A stretch of DNA of 64,000 nucleotides, from positions 372,001 to 436,000 of the forward strand of contig JAQSEB010000008.1 in assembly GCA_030063045.1 (NCBI GenBank), written 5' to 3'. Within the stretch, counting starts at the first letter, position 1; each line of letters begins with the position of its first letter. The notes beneath the pieces are model-generated. The model saw only the letters and a list, made by a program, of their open reading frames with translations, was not told the DNA's origin and searched no databases. The translations under genes were made by a program, and so were the position numbers. The DNA is from Pratylenchus scribneri (Eukaryota; Nematoda; Chromadorea; Rhabditida; Pratylenchidae). Positions 61,101 through 64,000 of this stretch are shown here, in pieces.

Positions 61101-64000
61101 CTTCTTTAAAAATATACCAAAAATTTGCAAAAACTCATCCAAAATTCAAAATAAAATTTCAGAAATCAAAGAAAACAGTGAACGCATTCGTTGTCTTCGC
61201 GCCACAATGGATATGTTGCCAAAGGGGAATAAATGTGTGCTGGATCGTCTCATGTACCATTTAGCCCGGGTTGCCCATCAAGAATCCGTCAATCGGATGT
61301 CCGCTTCCAATTTGGCGGTAATCCAATTCTTTTTAAAGTCAATTGATAAAATTATAATGCTAAATAATTAATTTGGTTATCTTTTTTTTCATTTTGATTA
61401 CGGTAATTCGAAAATTAATTTTTCTAAGTTAAATCGCCCAAGGGCAATTCATTGAGTCTATTTATGAAACATAAAACCCACCAGTTTCAAAGATAAACCA
61501 TTTGAAAAAAATAGAAATACAATAAATTCAAAATAATTTTTACACAATTTTTGAATTTGATTATTGGGAAAATTTATTTATTTTTGAGGATAATATGTGA
61601 AAAAGATGCAATTAGAATTAGAACCTTTAATTAAATTGCAGCAACAAAAAATCAAATATTTACCTAATTAAATGAAACAAATATTTAAAAATTCAATTTT
61701 AATATCAAATTAAGGTCATTTTTGCTCCATGCATTGTTCGTCGTAACACAACAGTGCATGCCCAAGAACAATTGATGGATGTACAAAAGCAGGCAATATG
61801 CGTACAAACACTCATTGAGGACAAATTGCGTCATTGCCAAGAAACATTATCACAAATTGTGGAATTGGAAACAGCCAGTGAAAAGGTAAAAAAAAATTGA
61901 GAGAAAAATTAAGAAAATAGTCCCAAATTCATTTGATTTTGACTTTTTTTTTTGTTTAAAACTAAATACTTATATTGAGGGGTATTGTCCAATCTAATGA
62001 ATCCGATATAAAAAAGGATGGTATTTAATTTGTCGAATAAATTATTGAAAATGTCGAAAAGAGTATTTAATTTGTCGAATAGGTTATAGTGTCTCATAAG
62101 TATGGAAAATGTAGAATAAATTATTGAAAATGTCGAAAAGAGTATTTAATTTGTCGAATAGCAATAAAATTATCATTGCGTAGGAGATGCGCGGGATTTA
62201 GCCGGATATAGGGGGATTAAGGTGGATATACTTGGAATAGGCGGATTAAGCATAGAAATGGAATAGAAATGGCCCGGAAGGACACTGGAAGGTCGGGGAA
62301 GTGCCTGAGAGTGCGGGGGATATAGGGGGATTAAGGTGGATATAAGGGGATTAAGGTGGATATGGAGGGATTAAGGAGGCAAATGGGTAGGAAGTGATGG
62401 GGAAGCCTGCCGAAGGCATGTGGGCTGTCCAGGGGTGCGCGGGATATACCCGGATATAGGGGGATTAAGGTGGATTTAGAGGATTAAGCCGGATTAAGGC
62501 CTGGATGGGAAATGGCCCGGACGGCCAGTGAAAGGTCTGGGAAGGTCCTGAGAATGCGTGGATATATCCGGATAAAGGGGGATTAAGGTGGATTTGGGGG
62601 GATTAAGCCGGATTAAGGCCTGGAATCGATGGGAGCGAGCTCGGTTTGGGCTGTTTTGCTTCCGGCTTCGCGAGATTCCTATGCTCCGAACTCCTAACCC
62701 TAACCCTAGCCCATAACTAAGCTTAATCCGGCTTAATCCCATTATATCCACCTTAATCCCCCTATATCCGGATATATCCCGCGAGCTCCGAACCCCTAAA
62801 CCCCTAGATCCCATGCCGCCCCTAACCATAACCCTAATCCCTAGCCCCTAACTAGGCTTATCCGGCTTAATCCCCCTATATCCACTTTAATCCCCCCATA
62901 TCCGGTTATATCCCGCGCACTCTCAGGCACTTCCCGACATTTCACTGGCCCTACGGGCCATTTCCCATCAATTTCAGGGCTTAATCGGGCTTTCCCTCCA
63001 TATCCACCTTAATCCCCTTATATCCGGGTATATCCCGCGCACCCCTGGACAGCCCACATGTCTTCGGCAGGCTTCCACATCACTTCCTACCCATTTGCCG
63101 CCTTAATCCCATCATTTTGGTCCTTAATCCCATTATATCCACCTTAATCCCCCTATATCCCCCGCACTCTCAGGCACTTCCCCGACCTTCCAGTGTCCTT
63201 CCGGGCCATTTCTATTCCATTTCTATGCTTAATCCGGCCTATTCCAAGTATATCCACCTTAATCCCCCTATATCCGGCTAAATCCCGCGCATCTCCTACG
63301 CAATGATAATTTTATTGCTATTCGACAAATTAAATACTCTTTTCGACATTTTCAATAATTTATTCTACATTTTCAATACTTATGAGACACTATAACCTAT
63401 TCGACAAATTAAATACTCTTTTCGACATTTTCAATAATTTATTCGACAAATTAAATATTTCTCTATAAAAAATTATATCATATTTAAAAATTGAAAATTC
63501 GGATATTAAAGCACCTTTTAATTAATACAATAAACTATAAATTGACTATTTCAATGATAATTAATTTTTCTGCTTTTTTAATTTTTAAGTATTCTGATTC
63601 ATGTACTTTTAATAATTCATTTTATTTGTCCAAAAATATGACACAAATCTATCTATTAATTAAATTAGATGTTGGCTGGTTTTACAAAGTTTCGGTTCTA
63701 AAACCCGGTTTTCGGGTTTTAACTTTTAAATGCCAGTTTTCGGTTTCCTTTTCTCCTATTTTCGGCTAATTTGAACAAAATTCCCAATTTCTTTTTTTTT
63801 AATTGCTTTGATTATCTTAAACTGTAACCAAAACCATGATCTCTTTGAAATTAGTTAATTTTACAAAATTTATGCCATTTTTTCAAATTTCCATACATTT
63901 TTAGGTGACCGAAAATCTTCGACGCATTGAATTGCATCGTCGCGTTTCAAACTTTTCCAATGCCACATTAACGCAACAAGGCCTGGCCGATGGCGAAATG
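43111..64000 (+). CDS. hum-7: Unconventional myosin-IX with RhoGAP tail, HUM-7-like (3' truncated by window)
   Basis: Actin motor fused to a Rho GTPase-activating domain. The 34 exons in the window give 1877 residues: 43111-43243, 43301-43516, 44125-44327, 44372-44456, 44501-44629, 44679-44734, 45394-45695, 46618-46876, 49373-49510, 49866-50231, 51054-51429, 52584-52804, 52851-53000, 53543-53653, 53934-54209, 54729-54898, 54942-55232, 55323-55452, 56614-56715, 57692-57870, 58053-58186, 58235-58382, 58941-59055, 59122-59165, 59210-59354, 59459-59686, 60062-60130, 60394-60414, 60462-60560, 60608-60791, 60843-60971, 61163-61317, 61715-61885, 63905-64000. RA-like domain at about 45-180; motor at about 185-965 with GESGSGKT (280-287), NNNSSR (332-337) and DIFGFE (564-569); Ser-rich loop-2 insert at about 755-828; IQ motifs at about 975-1060; acidic stretch near 1140; C1 domains at 1311-1361 and 1574-1622; RhoGAP from about 1633 with arginine finger R1674 in GIYRKSG. 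Four introns have GC donors. An acceptor 11 bases before the ATG suggests trans-splicing. Confidence 0.95.
43545..44090. mobile_element. Fold-back repeat, family E (long copy), in hum-7 intron 2
   Basis: The left arm is GTTGGCGCCGTTTAAAATAA and the right arm ends TTATAAACGGCGCCAAGTTG. It fills most of the intron between exons 2 and 3. Confidence 0.8.
47303..47700. mobile_element. Fold-back element in hum-7 intron 8
   Basis: The arm GCAAATTGCAGATGCGTTGG plus AAGGGACACAAAAGGG is mirrored on the right as CCAACGCATCTGCAATTTGC. About 390 bp. The centre is G/A- and C/T-rich with no convincing ORF. Confidence 0.85.
47885..49089. mobile_element. hAT-like non-autonomous DNA transposon in hum-7 intron 8
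   Basis: Terminal inverted repeats CAGAGATTGGTATA and TATACCAATCTCTG are flanked on both sides by the 8-bp direct repeat GTGTGGAG (47877-47884 and 49090-49097). An 8-bp target duplication with CAGAG-type ends is the hallmark of the hAT superfamily. Subterminal regions are packed with TATACCTATACCTATAG-type motifs on both arms. A smaller inverted pair lies inside (around 48415-48740, GGTAGCAGAAATTGGAACAT and its complement). No transposase ORF is present, so it would need a helper in trans. Confidence 0.88.
50690..50950. mobile_element. Fold-back repeat, family D, in hum-7 intron 10
   Basis: Shares with other family D copies the GTTTAAACCGATTTTAATTT core, a diverged AAGATCTATCAATTATG arm and the flanking GTTTTAGGACA motif. 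Confidence 0.6.
52055..52440. mobile_element. Fold-back repeat, family E, in hum-7 intron 11
   Basis: Contains AAAATAACTCATCTAGAAAA and AAAGACTTTTGGCTATCTAA on the left, with CAATTCTTGATGAATTATTG near the right end, matching the other family E copies. Confidence 0.65.
54305..54615. mobile_element. Fold-back repeat, family D, in hum-7 intron 15
   Basis: Carries TTTTATCATGGTTTGATCAA, GGTTTAAACCAATTTTGG and the end motif CGACAAATTAAATATTTTCC seen in the other family D copies. Confidence 0.7.
55849..56463 (-). CDS. Nested antisense gene, hypothetical (90 aa)
   Basis: Lies entirely inside hum-7 intron 18 (55453-56613) on the opposite strand. Exons in transcript order: 56463-56363, 56318-56256, 56215-56171, 55912-55849, with GT-AG introns of 44, 40 and 258 bases and consistent phases (2, 2, 2). 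The product starts [14 protein letters not shown], continues with a helix-like stretch ([14 protein letters not shown]) and a Lys-rich helix ([13 protein letters not shown]), and ends in a basic tail ([12 protein letters not shown]). I do not recognise the family. Without the 40-base intron the frame breaks after about 60 residues, so that intron decides the model. An alternative is two overlapping short ORFs without coding function. Frame-consistent splicing across four exons favours a real gene. Confidence 0.55.
56765..57687. mobile_element. Fold-back DNA element inserted at the hum-7 intron 19 acceptor
   Basis: Long inverted arms begin CAAGGGAAGTACCTCACCTT and end with the near-complement AAGGTGAGGTACTTCCCTT. 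Arm similarity extends several hundred bases (for example CTTGCCTCGGATTTTATGGC and its complement). Flanked by TTA on both sides (56762-56764 and 57688-57690). No coding capacity. It makes up nearly all of the intron between exons 19 and 20. Confidence 0.9.
58530..58800. repeat. Minisatellite, about 25-bp unit, hum-7 intron 22
   Basis: About ten units of TTAACTAAGAAAAATGTGTT plus TTCGA. This is the reverse complement of the unit in the sup-18-like intron array (34140-34575). Confidence 0.95.
62015..63465. mobile_element. Large fold-back element in the last hum-7 intron of the window
   Basis: Arms of about 600 bp. Outer parts carry TTTAATTTGTCGAATAAATT and GAAAATGTCGAAAAGAGT repeats; inner parts carry repeated GGGGGATTAAGGTGGATAT. 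The right half is the near-perfect complement (for example ATATCCACCTTAATCCCCC and ATTCGACAAATTAAATACTC). The loop around 62690-62860 contains CTAACCCTAACCCTAGCCC and GCCCCTAACTAGG. No ORF with coding character. Confidence 0.88.

Noticed and set aside
62494..62829. 111-aa minus-strand ORF rich in Gly, Arg and Ser
   Set aside because: It reads across the arm and loop of a fold-back element made of repeated GGATATA/GGGGATTAAGG motifs.

Overview
The window reads as nuclear DNA of a nematode, most likely a plant-parasitic tylenchid of the cyst-nematode type. The protein set is typical of nematodes: an OSM-9-type TRPV channel, a HUM-7/myosin-IX, a SUP-18-type iodotyrosine deiodinase homologue, a sigma-class GST and a FLYWCH zinc-finger protein. 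Genes are split into many small exons with very AT-rich introns. Five introns start with GC instead of GT, a feature reported as unusually common in cyst nematodes. The species assignment is inference.

Layout. 1-14460 holds no recognisable protein gene. It contains a 335-bp exact duplication (1-335 and 3924-4258), a GC-richer patch with unassigned ORFs (about 2900-4250), a diverged tandem duplication (5123-6206) and many fold-back/MITE-like repeats. 14461-25100 (+) is an 18-exon TRPV channel gene with two large intronic minisatellites. 25240-25760 is a GC-rich fold-back element. 26707-26892 is a short unassigned ORF. 27519-28736 (+) is a sigma-class GST, which converges tail to tail on a FLYWCH/coiled-coil gene (28982-30636, -). 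32220-34998 (-) is a sup-18-like flavoprotein gene. 35884-39421 (-) is a four-transmembrane protein gene. 39422-43099 is the intergenic region between that gene and the myosin gene. 43111 to the right edge (+) is an unconventional myosin-IX (hum-7-like) gene: 34 exons are in the window and the 3' end is cut off. Intron 18 of the myosin gene carries a nested antisense gene (55849-56463, -).

How the genes relate. There is no operon-like grouping. The TRPV channel is a sensory cation channel subunit. The sup-18-like gene is a membrane-tethered FMN reductase whose C. elegans relative modulates a two-pore K+ channel complex. The myosin combines an actin motor with a RhoGAP tail. The GST is a detoxification enzyme, and the FLYWCH protein is a probable DNA-binding factor.

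Repeats are the other main theme. At least six dispersed fold-back/MITE families, a hAT-like element with an 8-bp target duplication, an element inserted exactly at a splice acceptor, and related minisatellites in introns of different genes together make up much of the non-coding DNA. All exon boundaries were read by eye from splice signals, frame continuity and family knowledge; no alignment was run.
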